Shown piece by piece: positions 1-8,576 of a stretch of 64,000 nt of DNA (within the stretch, counting starts at the first letter, position 1; the number at the start of each line of letters is the position of its first letter). The position numbers and the translations under genes are program-made. A model generated the notes under the pieces. It was not told the origin of the DNA and ran no database searches. It saw only the letters and a program-made list of their open reading frames with translations. The stretch comes from Niastella sp966212235. Its GTDB lineage: Bacteria > Bacteroidota > Bacteroidia > Chitinophagales > Chitinophagaceae. The stretch lies in the NCBI GenBank assembly GCA_966212235.1, contig CBIHPP010000010.1, forward strand, positions 124,001 to 188,000. The letters run 5' to 3'.

Positions 1-1
1 A

Positions 2-982
2 TATGTAGATGGGCCACAGATACTTCGCAACCCCGCATCCACAGCAACCGGATACAATTTCTATTATCTCAACGCATTAAAAACGCAAAAGACCGGCTTT
101 GAATTAACGCTCACCGGTTCACCGCTTAAAAAGTCCAATGGATTATTCTGGGATGTAATGATCAACTGGTCAACCTTCCAGGATGTATACAAGGAGTTGC
201 CGCCCGATCAAACCGTGTATGCTACCTTTTTCAAAAAAGGAGATCGCGTAGATAAATTATATACCAGCGCTTTTGCAAAAACGACCGATGGCAAAATCAT
301 TCATGACGCCGCCGGCAAACCGTTGCCTAATCAGGTAGCACAGTTCCTGGGTTATCTCAATGCAGATTACCAATGGAGTATTTACAATAAGATCGGGTAC
401 AAAGGATTTACACTCGGATTTCAGTTTGATGGTAGCGTAGGGGGAAACACCACCAATTACATGCATAACAAAACCATGCGTGGCGGCCGTAATATCGAAA
501 CGGTGCAGGGCGCTTTAGGTATAGCCAGAAAAGCAGATAATGACCATGCCGGTGATAAAACATTTGCAGGTGTATATGTAGGTGATGGGGTAGTGGTTTC
601 AAATAATGTTCCCATTAATTTCGACAACGATGGAAATATCACCAACTATAAAGACCTCCAGTTTGCACCCAATAAAACAACCACCCATGTGCAGGATTAT
701 GTAAGTAAGTATTATGGTATCGATGAAGCGAACCTGATGAGTAAAACCTTTGCCAAATTGCGGGAGGTTACCCTTACTTACGACCTGCCAACCGCCATCT
801 TAAAGAAATCATTCATCAGCCGGGCCAGCATCTCGCTCATCGGGCGTAACCTGATCTATTTCTATAAAGACAAGCGGTTTAAAGATGTAGACCTGGATCA
901 ATACAATTATGCCCTGGGTGCTACCGGTTTGCAATCGCCTACCACCCGTCGATATGGATTGAACCTGAATATTGTGTTTTAA
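2..982 (+). CDS. SusC-like TonB-dependent outer-membrane receptor, C-terminal part (5' end outside window)
   Basis: The reading frame is open from the first bases of the window, so only the last 326 residues of a larger protein are present. They show the alternating aromatic and polar strands of a TonB-dependent beta-barrel and end in LNLNIVF, with the terminal Phe usual for outer-membrane barrels. The segment with RKADNDHAGD, KTFAKLREVTLTYDLP and SISLIGRNL is typical of the C-terminal barrel of SusC/RagA receptors. A SusD-type lipoprotein gene follows after 27 bp, the normal SusC-SusD pairing for import of glycans or peptides across the outer membrane. The plug and N-terminal domains lie upstream of the window, so the substrate cannot be inferred. 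Confidence 0.9.
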   Translation, partial: YVDGPQILRNPASTATGYNFYYLNALKTQKTGFELTLTGSPLKKSNGLFWDVMINWSTFQDVYKELPPDQTVYATFFKKGDRVDKLYTSAFAKTTDGKIIHDAAGKPLPNQVAQFLGYLNADYQWSIYNKIGYKGFTLGFQFDGSVGGNTTNYMHNKTMRGGRNIETVQGALGIARKADNDHAGDKTFAGVYVGDGVVVSNNVPINFDNDGNITNYKDLQFAPNKTTTHVQDYVSKYYGIDEANLMSKTFAKLREVTLTYDLPTAILKKSFISRASISLIGRNLIYFYKDKRFKDVDLDQYNYALGATGLQSPTTRRYGLNLNIVF

Positions 983-1009
983 TAAAGATCAATTTAAAAT
1001 CTGCACAAA

Positions 1010-2593
1010 ATGAACATGACACGATATATCCCTGTACTGGCAATTGCTTTACTGGCTGCTGCTGGTTGTAAGAAGTCGTTTGACGATATGAACAGGAATG
1101 AGAACAAACCGGTTTCGGTGCCGGCTTCCTTGCTTTTGAACGGCATTTTATACAATATGTACGATGCGCCTTCCAGCATGAAAGAACGCTGGTGCCAGTA
1201 CTATTGCTGTAATTATGACTATTACGGCAATAACCGGTATGATTTCGGAGCGGGTGATAACAACTTTCTCACGCTGAAAAATGTGGCAAAAATGCAGGAA
1301 GAAGCGCTCAAAGTAGGAGCGGCCGAATTGAATCCCTATTCCGCATTGGCAAAATTCTTCAAAGCGTACTTCTTTACAAAAATGAGCCTGTCCATGGGCG
1401 ACCTGCCCATGACAGAAGCGGTACAGGGACCAGCCAATCTCACGCCTGCATATGATGCGCAGAAAAAAGTATTTCAGCAATCATTGTTATTGTTAGACAG
1501 CGCCAATACCGGCCTGGGAAAATTAATAGCAGCCAACGACGCCACGCTGGATGGCGATTTTTATTATGGTAACAAATTAGCCAAATGGCAAAAGCTGGTG
1601 AATACCTTCCGCCTGCGATTATTGCTCCACTTAAGCAAAAGGACCGATGATGGTGACCTCAATGTAAAACAGCAGTTTGCAGCCATACTTTCCAACAAAA
1701 CAAAATACCCGGTGATGGAAGATGCCGGCGATAACCTGCAGTTCAATTATGTGCATCCCACCAACAACTATCCAATGAGCCCCGATAACTTTGGGTTCGA
1801 TGCGTTGCGGTATAATATGTCGGCTACTTATGTTGGTTTGCTAACCCAGTTAAAAGATCCTCGGGTGTTTGTAACTGCCGAACCGGCCTCCGCCCTGGTA
1901 ACAGGTGGTAAAACGCCAACCAGCTACGATGCGTATGTAGGCGCAAGTCCCGGTGAAGATATTGGGGCCATGTATATAAACGCGAACGGTGGACAATACT
2001 CACTCATAAACCGCAGGCATTTTTATGAAACCTATTTGGCAGAGCCATCGATACAGATCGGGTTTGCAGAAATGTGTTTCAATATTGCAGAAGGCATTAA
2101 CAGAGGTTGGGCCAGTTCCGGTACCTTGGGCACGGCAGAAGATTATTATAAAGCAGGCATCAAAGCATCCCTGGCCTTTTACAATATACCCGAAAGCGGC
2201 ACATTCGATGCTTACTTTTTAAAGTCCGGCAGTCCGGGCAGCGCCAATGTAGTATATGATAAATACGCCATACCAGTAAACTTCAATACGTATTATACGC
2301 AAACAGCGGTTACCTATGCCGGCAATAATGCAACAGGTTTAACGCAGATACTCAACCAGCGTTACCTGGCTTTGTTCCGTCATTCGGGATTGGAATCCTA
2401 TTTCACATACCGCCGTACCGGCGTACCAGCCTTTACAACCGGCCCCGGTACCGGTAACAGCGCCCGTATAGCCATGCGCTTTCAATATCCGGCAACCGAA
2501 AAAACGGCCAATACCACCAACTATAACCAGGCGCTGAAAAATCAGTTCGGAGGCAACGACGACATCAATGGGGTAATGTGGCTCATTAAATAA
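1010..2593 (+). CDS. SusD/RagB-family surface lipoprotein
   Basis: A 527-residue lipoprotein. The N-terminus is a short signal ending in the lipobox LAAAGC, followed by KKSFDDMN, a common start for mature SusD proteins. The length and the C-terminal pattern (ILNQRYLALFRHSGLESYFTYRRTG region, then N-rich end) fit the SusD-like_2 branch. These proteins lie on the cell surface as the lid of a SusC channel and help bind the ligand. It follows the SusC fragment in the same operon. No terminator is evident before the oppositely oriented small gene that ends at 2699. The substrate is unknown. Confidence 0.9.
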   Translation: MNMTRYIPVLAIALLAAAGCKKSFDDMNRNENKPVSVPASLLLNGILYNMYDAPSSMKERWCQYYCCNYDYYGNNRYDFGAGDNNFLTLKNVAKMQEEALKVGAAELNPYSALAKFFKAYFFTKMSLSMGDLPMTEAVQGPANLTPAYDAQKKVFQQSLLLLDSANTGLGKLIAANDATLDGDFYYGNKLAKWQKLVNTFRLRLLLHLSKRTDDGDLNVKQQFAAILSNKTKYPVMEDAGDNLQFNYVHPTNNYPMSPDNFGFDALRYNMSATYVGLLTQLKDPRVFVTAEPASALVTGGKTPTSYDAYVGASPGEDIGAMYINANGGQYSLINRRHFYETYLAEPSIQIGFAEMCFNIAEGINRGWASSGTLGTAEDYYKAGIKASLAFYNIPESGTFDAYFLKSGSPGSANVVYDKYAIPVNFNTYYTQTAVTYAGNNATGLTQILNQRYLALFRHSGLESYFTYRRTGVPAFTTGPGTGNSARIAMRFQYPATEKTANTTNYNQALKNQFGGNDDINGVMWLIK

Positions 2594-2698
2594 ATAAGCA
2601 TGCATCATACAAAGGCAGTAACCATTTGAGCAGGAGTTGCCGGAGCATGTAAGATGGGGCGTACATGTAATGGTATCGCAAAGTAGCTGGGCTATAAA

Positions 2699-2971
2699 CT
2701 ATTCAGGCACAGTTACTTTTTCTTTTTTAATTGTTTTTTTCCGGCGCGCGGTTTTGTCCGTTTTAGGCGTTTCTTTTTTCAGCAGCTTTACAATATCAGC
2801 AGCCAGGCGTTTGCTCACTTTAACCAACCTGGTCTCTAACTTTTTTTCTTTTAATTGAAAATCGGTAAGGCTACCGGAAAGCTTTTCAAATACAACTTTG
2901 GATAGTTCTTTTTTGGACAATTCTTTTTGGGAGAGTTTTTCTGTAGCGGGCAGCTTTTTTGCTTTACTCAT
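2699..2971 (-). CDS. Lysine-rich small protein of unknown function
   Basis: A 90-residue protein with very high Lys content, Leu/Val heptad-like spacing (residues about 20-65) and a basic C-terminal tail around ARRKKTIKKEK. It has no signal peptide, Cys or recognisable catalytic motif. It could be a small nucleic-acid-binding or helical scaffold protein; this is a guess from composition. A good promoter candidate lies 30-75 bp upstream (3003-3044), which supports it being a real gene. The overlapping frame on the other strand is a shadow. Confidence 0.6.
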   Translation of the reverse strand: MSKAKKLPATEKLSQKELSKKELSKVVFEKLSGSLTDFQLKEKKLETRLVKVSKRLAADIVKLLKKETPKTDKTARRKKTIKKEKVTVPE

Positions 2972-3002
2972 GGAAGAAAATATTAATTTTAATTAATTAA
3001 TA

Positions 3003-3044
3003 TAAAGATAATAATAAGGTAACATCCCCAATGTTAAGTTTTTA
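3003..3044 (-). promoter_or_regulatory. Candidate promoter for the lysine-rich gene
   Basis: Read on the minus strand, the element AAAAACTTAACATTGG (3028-3043) holds a -33-type TTG. After exactly 18 bp comes TATCTTTA (3003-3010), one mismatch from the Bacteroidota -7 consensus TAnnTTTG. The same 17-bp upstream block and the same spacing recur at 29684-29725, and a close relative occurs at 43805-43842. Confidence 0.5.
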
Positions 3045-3141
3045 TCGAACCTTTCGAATGAATTGATAACATGGAATTAATGCAGTTCTCAACCTTGTAA
3101 AGGCTACCTTGCGTCGGTTTTGGGCGATATAAATTAACTGC

Positions 3142-3603
3142 ATGGAATGGATCTTGATTAGTAACGCAACTACGGGCATCAGGGAATATCACCTTTTACA
3201 GGGCGATCGTATATTAATTGTACTTAAATACAACCTGGAGCAGCAATCAGTACGAATAGCATTTGAAGACGAACACCTGGTTTACTTTCTGGAGAATACG
3301 GGTTATAATAACCGGATTGCTTTCAAAAGTGCCTATGGTGTGGACCAGGGAAAATTTTCACACAACAACCGCAGCAATAGTGGTCGGCTGGAGATCAATG
3401 GAACCCAATACAATTATAACGTGATAAAGGGCAACCAGTCGAAGCTCATCGTTCATCAGCATCAGAAACAGGAGCCGTTAGCAGTATGTCAAATACCGGC
3501 TATACCCACCCGGGAGTCGACGGTTTATGAACAGGCGTGTTTGGTGTTGAGCATATGCTGGTATGCAACGATGCCGGTTGCCCCAAAAAAGCAGGACCTT
3601 TAG
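3142..3603 (+). CDS. Hypothetical protein, beta-rich
   Basis: A 153-residue protein that I do not recognise. It begins MEWILISNATTGIREYHL and is made of short alternating strands (RILIVLKYNL, VRIAFEDEHLVYFLE, GRLEINGTQYNYNVI), suggesting a small beta-barrel or beta-sandwich, perhaps like the Tubby/LURP fold. That last point is speculative. There is no signal peptide. A terminator-like hairpin follows at 3641. The C-terminal 40 residues look less ordered. Confidence 0.6.
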   Translation: MEWILISNATTGIREYHLLQGDRILIVLKYNLEQQSVRIAFEDEHLVYFLENTGYNNRIAFKSAYGVDQGKFSHNNRSNSGRLEINGTQYNYNVIKGNQSKLIVHQHQKQEPLAVCQIPAIPTRESTVYEQACLVLSICWYATMPVAPKKQDL

Positions 3604-4066
3604 TCCCCGCCAATTACATATACTTATTAACATTTCCCCGAGAGCTGTTGAGGTTTTTTCAACAAAACGGCTCTTTTAATGGTTGCTCATTAATGGGTGA
3701 AAAGCTTTAGTAGATATTCTGTAACAAAGCGATAGTTATACTGTAAAAAATATATAATTGGTGTGTTTACAAATAAGCCGGCTGCGTTAATAATTATTTA
3801 AACAATTCAATATCAATTTTAATTATTTTTACTCAGTCAAACCTTACGCCTGATTTACAGCTACCATTACCATTATCAACTTCTACGATTGTAACGAAAC
3901 TTATCCCATTTGCTTGTCAGTAAAAACTATTAAACCAGTACAGGGAATCAGTGATACCAGGCGACCATTAAATTAACAGCAGCAACAGAAACGGGAAAAC
4001 CAATATCCTGGTGACAATAACCATGATTTTGGATTTAATTAATAGCAACACTTAACGGACTGGTTC
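3604..4066. other. Intergenic region (463 bp)
   Basis: Holds the terminator-like hairpin at 3641-3680, then AT-rich sequence leading to the ECF sigma gene at 4067. No convincing coding frame or repeat was seen. A promoter for the sigma gene must lie here but no clear -33/-7 pair was found. Confidence 0.5.
3641..3680 (+). terminator. Probable rho-independent terminator
   Basis: The arms AGAGC plus TGTTGA pair with TCAACA and GCTCT, with a short AAACG bulge on the right side, followed by TTTTAA. It lies 38 bp after the stop of the 153-residue protein. Confidence 0.45.
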
Positions 4067-4651
4067 ATGAAGAATCCGGGAGATCACATTATTGCCGGTT
4101 TTCAGCAGGGGAGCAAAGAAGCATTTGCGGCGGTGTATAATATGCACTATAGCCGGTTATACGGCTTTATAAAAAAGTTGACCGATAACCGGGAAGAAGC
4201 ACAGGATATCACTACCGAAACATTTGTAAAACTGTGGAAGCTGCACGCCAATTTTAATACCGCTGAAAACATAAAAGCCTTCTTATATATTACCGCCCGC
4301 AATGCCTGTATGGATTACTTGCGTTACCGGCAACGGCAAACAACCAACAAGCAGGAATTTGGCTATGTATTGGTACAGCAGGGCGAAGCGTTATCCCCCT
4401 TCAATGATGAAATAAAAACAGCCGTACTAAAACAGATCCATAACGAAATAGAAAATCTCCCCACGCAATGCAGGCGTATTTTTAAAATGGCCTGGTTAGA
4501 AGGAAAGAAGAATGCAGCCATTGCAGAGCAATTAAATCTAACTGAGCAAACGGTACGGAATCAAAAAGCCCGGGCGGTAAAAATATTAAGACTGGCCCTG
4601 GCGAATTCCAATGTGGTGCTGTTTATATTGTTGTTACTGTTGAATATTTAA
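4067..4651 (+). CDS. ECF sigma-70 family RNA polymerase sigma factor
   Basis: A 194-residue sigma factor with region 2 at about residues 12-85 (EEAQDITTETFVKLWK, ITARNACMDYLRYR) and region 4 at about 115-170, with the helix-turn-helix AIAEQLNLTEQTVRNQKARA. Such factors are held by FecR-type anti-sigmas and released by outer-membrane receptor signalling. The FecR gene is 2.6 kb downstream, beyond a second, clearly paralogous sigma gene (5796-6350), so this copy may have its own partner elsewhere. The C-terminus ends in a hydrophobic stretch VVLFILLLLLNI, which could be a membrane tether; this is unusual for a sigma factor and is absent from the paralogue. Confidence 0.93.
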   Translation: MKNPGDHIIAGFQQGSKEAFAAVYNMHYSRLYGFIKKLTDNREEAQDITTETFVKLWKLHANFNTAENIKAFLYITARNACMDYLRYRQRQTTNKQEFGYVLVQQGEALSPFNDEIKTAVLKQIHNEIENLPTQCRRIFKMAWLEGKKNAAIAEQLNLTEQTVRNQKARAVKILRLALANSNVVLFILLLLLNI

Positions 4652-5019
4652 CTCCTCTTAGTTAGAATTCTCCCACTTGAAATTGGTATCGGGGCCTCTC
4701 GATATTATTATTTATTTTACTGTACCAGGTCTGTTTTGCAGGAACTTTAAATAAATCCATCAGTTAGTTACTATGTATTATTGGGGAGTAAGTATGCAGT
4801 TATGCGTGCAAATTATGTATTGCACATCTATAATTATAATACATCAATTTCTTTTTGTTTTGTATCCGGATCTCAGGATGACTCATCAGTAACCAACTTT
4901 GCGATGTAAGTAGGCAACTATAGTTCGCCGGTACTCAAGGTTGTCTCGTATGTTCAGCACGTGCGCGCCAAAGTTGACTCACTTTGCCTCATAGTTAACC
5001 ACGAATAACGTAAAGTCAG

Positions 5020-5144
5020 GTCGGGATACGGTATCCTGAGATCAAAATGCATCAATGTTGATCAGGATACGACATCCGGAGATCAAAATGCACCAATGTT
5101 AGATCAGGATACGGCATCCTGAGGTCAGGATACGTTATCCTGAC
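5020..5144. repeat. Four palindromic repeat units (consensus TCAGGATACGNNATCCTGA)
   Basis: Units at 5020-5040, 5061-5081, 5103-5123 and 5124-5144 each carry an inverted repeat around GGATACG. The last is a perfect TCAGGATA-CGT-TATCCTGA. The first two are followed by a 20-21 bp spacer of nearly the same sequence (GATCAAAATGCAYCAATGTT), so the basic unit is 41-42 bp. The last two abut without the spacer. The arrangement could be a multi-site operator, a recombination remnant or a hairpin-forming RNA. Confidence 0.75.
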
Positions 5145-5530
5145 TTACCAACGCTGTAAAGTTAGTCGGAAACACTTCATAATAGTTACTTTTACTGCAC
5201 CTTGAGCAAATTCTGCCAACACCTGGCAAATTCAACTAAAACCGAAAAACATTTTGGAATTCAGGTCACTCCACAGTGGTAAAGGGGAAAGAAATTCAAA
5301 GCCTGCCCAACTGTTCGGTAGAAAAATAATTACAAAGACTGGTGCCTGAACTGTTAGTAACAAGCGGTACCGGACGACCGTTTTTCCAAAAGTAAAAGAT
5401 TTATTAAAATGTTTTAGTACTAAACGCATATTCTACGTTTCTATGTAAATATCCTTTATGAAAAGGGAAGTATAGTCATGAACGTCATTCCCATATTTAT
5501 AAATGATGTTGTACACCGGAGGGGATAAAG

Positions 5531-5565
5531 CCATTCTGAACATTCAGAATGGTTTTGTTATTTTA
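5531..5565 (+). terminator. Rho-independent terminator in intergenic region
   Basis: CCATTCTGA and TCAGAATGG form a perfect 9-bp stem with a 4-base loop, followed by TTTTGTTATTTTA. It follows no annotated gene, so it may end a small RNA or the 17-codon frame at 5478-5528. Confidence 0.5.
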
Positions 5566-5795
5566 TAGAAATTTATTTTCAAACTCTATTAAGGTAAAGT
5601 AGCCTTTTATTGTTTTAATAGTAATAGGGACGATTATTTTATTGGCCATCCTGTTTTGCTAACTGGCATTTTCACTTTATCCAACTAATCACATACTACC
5701 AAACCGATCCTTCAAAAATTCCATCTTGCACAGTTCTAACCATTAAGCCATTACATATTGCATTTTATTAACCACCGAAATTAAATTGGTAGGGT

Positions 5796-6350
5796 ATGAA
5801 GTATTCTGAAACGTGCCTTATGAAAGACTTCAGAAATGGGCGCACAAAAGCTTTTGAGGAAGTACACAAACTATATAATGTACAGCTGTTTTATTTTGTA
5901 CGAAAAATAACCGGCAACCGTGAAGAAGCTGAGGATATCACCTCTGAAACCTTCATGAAACTATGGTGGCGGCATGAAAACTTTGATTCTCTTCAGAATA
6001 TAAAGTCATTTTTATACATAACGGCCCGTAATGCCAGTATGGATTATTTGCGTTACCTCAAACGGGTAGCCGGTGATATAAACGATTACTATTACACGGA
6101 GTCCCTGGCAGATGAATCAACAATAGAGCGGGAAATGATCGAAGTGGAAATATTGCAAAGAAGGGTACAAGAAGAAATTGAAAATCTACCAAACAAATGC
6201 CAGAAAGTTTTTAAGATGTCGTATATAGATCGTTTGAAGAATGAAGATATAGCCAGTCAATTAAAAATCACTTTACAAACGGTAAAAAATCATAAGACCC
6301 GGGCTTTAAACATCATCAGGATGGCGATAAGCTCTATCATGAGAAAATAA
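5796..6350 (+). CDS. ECF sigma-70 family RNA polymerase sigma factor (paralogue of 4067)
   Basis: A 184-residue sigma factor with region 2 (EEAEDITSETFMKLWWRH, ITARNASMDYLRYLK) and region 4 with the helix-turn-helix DIASQLKITLQTVKNHKTRA. It aligns along its whole length with the sigma factor at 4067, so the two arose by duplication. Being closer to the FecR gene at 7241, it is the better candidate for the factor controlled by that anti-sigma and by the STN-domain SusC receptor at 8577. A small exported protein gene lies between. Confidence 0.93.
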   Translation: MKYSETCLMKDFRNGRTKAFEEVHKLYNVQLFYFVRKITGNREEAEDITSETFMKLWWRHENFDSLQNIKSFLYITARNASMDYLRYLKRVAGDINDYYYTESLADESTIEREMIEVEILQRRVQEEIENLPNKCQKVFKMSYIDRLKNEDIASQLKITLQTVKNHKTRALNIIRMAISSIMRK

Positions 6351-6459
6351 TCATGAAGTATACCCGAAATGTTACCGGAAATCGTTTTTCATTTTCAATT
6401 AGTACTAAAATACAAACCTGCGTTTTAAATGAGTTGCTCATCCAAAAACTAAAAAAGGT

Positions 6460-6774
6460 ATGAAATTGAAATTTGCAAAACACTTCACAAACAAAAATTT
6501 GATAAAGGGACTACTTACCCTTATGTTGCTGATAACAACATGCTCCCTGCAATCCGGCGAATTGCCAGATACAAAAAGGACCACTATACATAAAGTACAT
6601 GTTGATCAACAATCAAAAGGAACAACCGGTGACTGGTGGTTACCGCCCGTCTTTGCGATCATTATAATAAGGGAAAAGCGATTTTTAAAAATAAGCAAAT
6701 CAATACGGTCATGGAGGCGAAAGATCAGTAAATGGATAGGAAAATGGGGACGTGACCGGATGAAAAAAAAGTAA
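6460..6774 (+). CDS. Small exported or membrane-attached basic protein
   Basis: A 104-residue protein with an N-terminal hydrophobic segment (GLLTLMLLITTC, about residues 17-28) that fits a signal peptide, possibly a lipobox. A second hydrophobic patch (LPPVFAIIIIRE, about 61-72) is followed by a very basic tail rich in Trp, Arg and Lys. I do not recognise a family. It sits between the sigma factor and the FecR gene and could belong to the same signalling unit. The basic C-terminus beside a short hydrophobic stretch resembles some membrane-active peptides, but that is only a resemblance. Confidence 0.5.
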   Translation: MKLKFAKHFTNKNLIKGLLTLMLLITTCSLQSGELPDTKRTTIHKVHVDQQSKGTTGDWWLPPVFAIIIIREKRFLKISKSIRSWRRKISKWIGKWGRDRMKKK

Positions 6775-7240
6775 CCCGCAGATAATACAGTTTGCATAAA
6801 GGCGCGAACATGAATTGTTGTATAGAGAACAGGGTAAAAGGGATATTATTACTTCCAGGTTTCAAAAATTAGTTAAAGAAATATTTCTTGATATTTATTA
6901 AGAAAGCGATGAAGTCCTTTGATAATTATCAATAAAGAGGCCGACAAAGGCCTCTCTATTGAATAATTTTAAATAGGGATGTAGTTGAGAATCAATTCAA
7001 TATTACGGAATTGTTATGTAACCGGATATTCTTTCATTTCCTTTGGTACAAATTCACAATCCGGCGTTTCTAGGTTGCGCGCGCATTGAATGTAACATTC
7101 CAACCTGATCCCAATAGCGTGTGTCGACCATTTACCTTTTCCTACACTACGATTGCCACACCATCTATCCTTGCAACATTAAGAAACTGATATGCCTGAT
7201 CATGTATTCAGGATACAGGCCTATTATTTAAACTATTGAA
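6775..7240. other. Intergenic region (466 bp) with a long hairpin
   Basis: The inverted repeat TCAATA-a-AGAGGCC, loop GACAAA, GGCCTCT-c-TATTGA (6929-6962) forms a 13-bp stem with one mismatch. It could end transcription of the sigma/small-protein unit; the tail is only weakly T-rich. The rest shows no gene. The promoter of the FecR gene is expected in the last 150 bp but was not identified. Confidence 0.45.
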
Positions 7241-8461
7241 ATGACTTTAGTAGTAAAAAGAATTGCATCCTTGATCATTAAACAGTGGAGAGGAGAATTG
7301 AATGTCGAAGAAACGATAGAACTGGAGCAGTGGGCCGCACAAAGTGAGAGCAACCGCGAATTGCTGCAACACTTAACGCATGATGAAACCTTGCGCCAGG
7401 AATTGATCACATATTATGAAGCCGAAGCTTCAAAAGAAGCCATATGGAATAAGATTGATGAAGCAACCAATGAAGCCACACAAGTAATTCCTATGCCGAT
7501 ACCGCATCGAAGAAAGTACAGGTATATGGCAGCAGCAGTGACCGTAGCAACTATTTTAACAACGGTGGCTTACTTCTGGTTCCAGGGAAAACCCAGGCCA
7601 GCCACAACGCCTATAGCGAAAACCACAACACCCACCGATGTATTACCGGGCGGCAATAAGGCCATCCTGAAGTTGAGCGATGGAAGCACCATTGTGTTGA
7701 ACGATGCGCACAACGGCGTATTAGCCACGCAGGGCACGGTACAAATAGAGAAGCAGGAAGGGCAGCTGGAGTATAAAAAAGGGAATGCAGAGGCTGCAGT
7801 AGCTTATAACACGCTTTCCACACCAGCGGGCGGACAGTTTCAGATAAAATTACCAGATGGAACCCGCGTGTGGTTGAATGCGTCGTCGTCGATCACCTAT
7901 CCCACAGCATTTGCCGGGAATGATCGCCGGGTTTCAATCACGGGCGAAGGCTATTTTGAAGTAGCCAAAGATGTCCGCAAGCCATTTAAAGTTACCATAC
8001 AATCAGCGACAGGGGAGCAGCAACGATCAACAGAAGTAGAAGTGTTGGGAACGCATTTCAATATCAATGCCTATGACGATGAAGCGGCCGTAAAAACATC
8101 GCTGTTGGAAGGGAAGGTGAAAGTGGTGAATAACAAGGCAGAAACCGCTATCCTTAAACCCGGGCAGCAGGCGCAGGTAAGCAGTGAGGGAGCCATGCAG
8201 GTAAAAGACAATGCAGATATGGAAGAAGTGGTAGCCTGGAAGAATGGAGAGTTCCTGTTTCAAAAGGCCGATATAGGAACGCTGATGCGACAGGTAGCCC
8301 GGTGGTATGATATAGAAGTCAATTATCCGAATGGAAAACCCAAAGATAAGTTCACAGGAAAAATAGGCCGGAATGTAAATCTGAGCCAGTTGTTGGAAAT
8401 TCTAAGGTATTCAGAGGTTAGGTTTGAATTGAAGGGCAGAACGCTCGTTGTAAATAATTGA
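7241..8461 (+). CDS. FecR-family anti-sigma factor
   Basis: A 406-residue inner-membrane regulator. A cytoplasmic N-terminal domain (about 1-85) is followed by a transmembrane helix near residues 88-110 (MAAAVTVATILTTVAYFWF). The periplasmic FecR domain lies at about 185-290 (TPAGGQFQIKLPDGTRVWLN, GEGYFEVAKD, EVLGTHFNINAYDDEAAVKT), and a C-terminal DUF4974/STN-like domain at about 330-405 (LMRQVARWYDIEVNYP). The protein holds an ECF sigma factor and passes on the signal from a TonB receptor with an STN domain, which is encoded directly downstream. The two sigma factors upstream are the likely clients. Confidence 0.95.
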   Translation: MTLVVKRIASLIIKQWRGELNVEETIELEQWAAQSESNRELLQHLTHDETLRQELITYYEAEASKEAIWNKIDEATNEATQVIPMPIPHRRKYRYMAAAVTVATILTTVAYFWFQGKPRPATTPIAKTTTPTDVLPGGNKAILKLSDGSTIVLNDAHNGVLATQGTVQIEKQEGQLEYKKGNAEAAVAYNTLSTPAGGQFQIKLPDGTRVWLNASSSITYPTAFAGNDRRVSITGEGYFEVAKDVRKPFKVTIQSATGEQQRSTEVEVLGTHFNINAYDDEAAVKTSLLEGKVKVVNNKAETAILKPGQQAQVSSEGAMQVKDNADMEEVVAWKNGEFLFQKADIGTLMRQVARWYDIEVNYPNGKPKDKFTGKIGRNVNLSQLLEILRYSEVRFELKGRTLVVNN

Positions 8462-8478
8462 CCTTACTATAAAAAAAA

Positions 8479-8507
8479 GGCCGCCTCATGTTCGAGATGA
8501 AGCGGCT
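8479..8507. terminator. Hairpin between FecR and SusC genes
   Basis: GCCGC-c-TCAT, loop, ATGA-a-GCGGC. A run of eight A lies just left, which would make a strong terminator only for leftward transcription; rightward the tail is TGTTTGG. It may act as partial attenuation between the regulator gene and the receptor genes. Confidence 0.4.
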
Positions 8508-8576
8508 GTTTGGTTGGGTCATTTCTAAATAAAACTGTTAGAACATTTCTATTTATCAAACCTAAAACGCAAATGT

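Larger units (their letters stand above)
4652..5795. other. Long intergenic region (1.14 kb) with palindromic repeats
   Basis: No gene of normal length is supported. It contains a small inverted repeat GTGCAA-N8-TTGCAC (4806-4825), the palindromic repeat cluster at 5020-5144, and a terminator at 5531-5565. A 17-codon frame (5478-5528) ends just before that terminator; it could be a very short gene or part of a small RNA, but has no other support. Confidence 0.5.

Noticed and set aside
5020..5144. CRISPR-like array
   Set aside because: Spacers are nearly identical to each other, units are palindromic and two abut, and no cas gene is present.
5232..5429. 65-codon minus-strand frame in the intergenic region
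   Set aside because: No start context, no domain pattern, and no promoter found.
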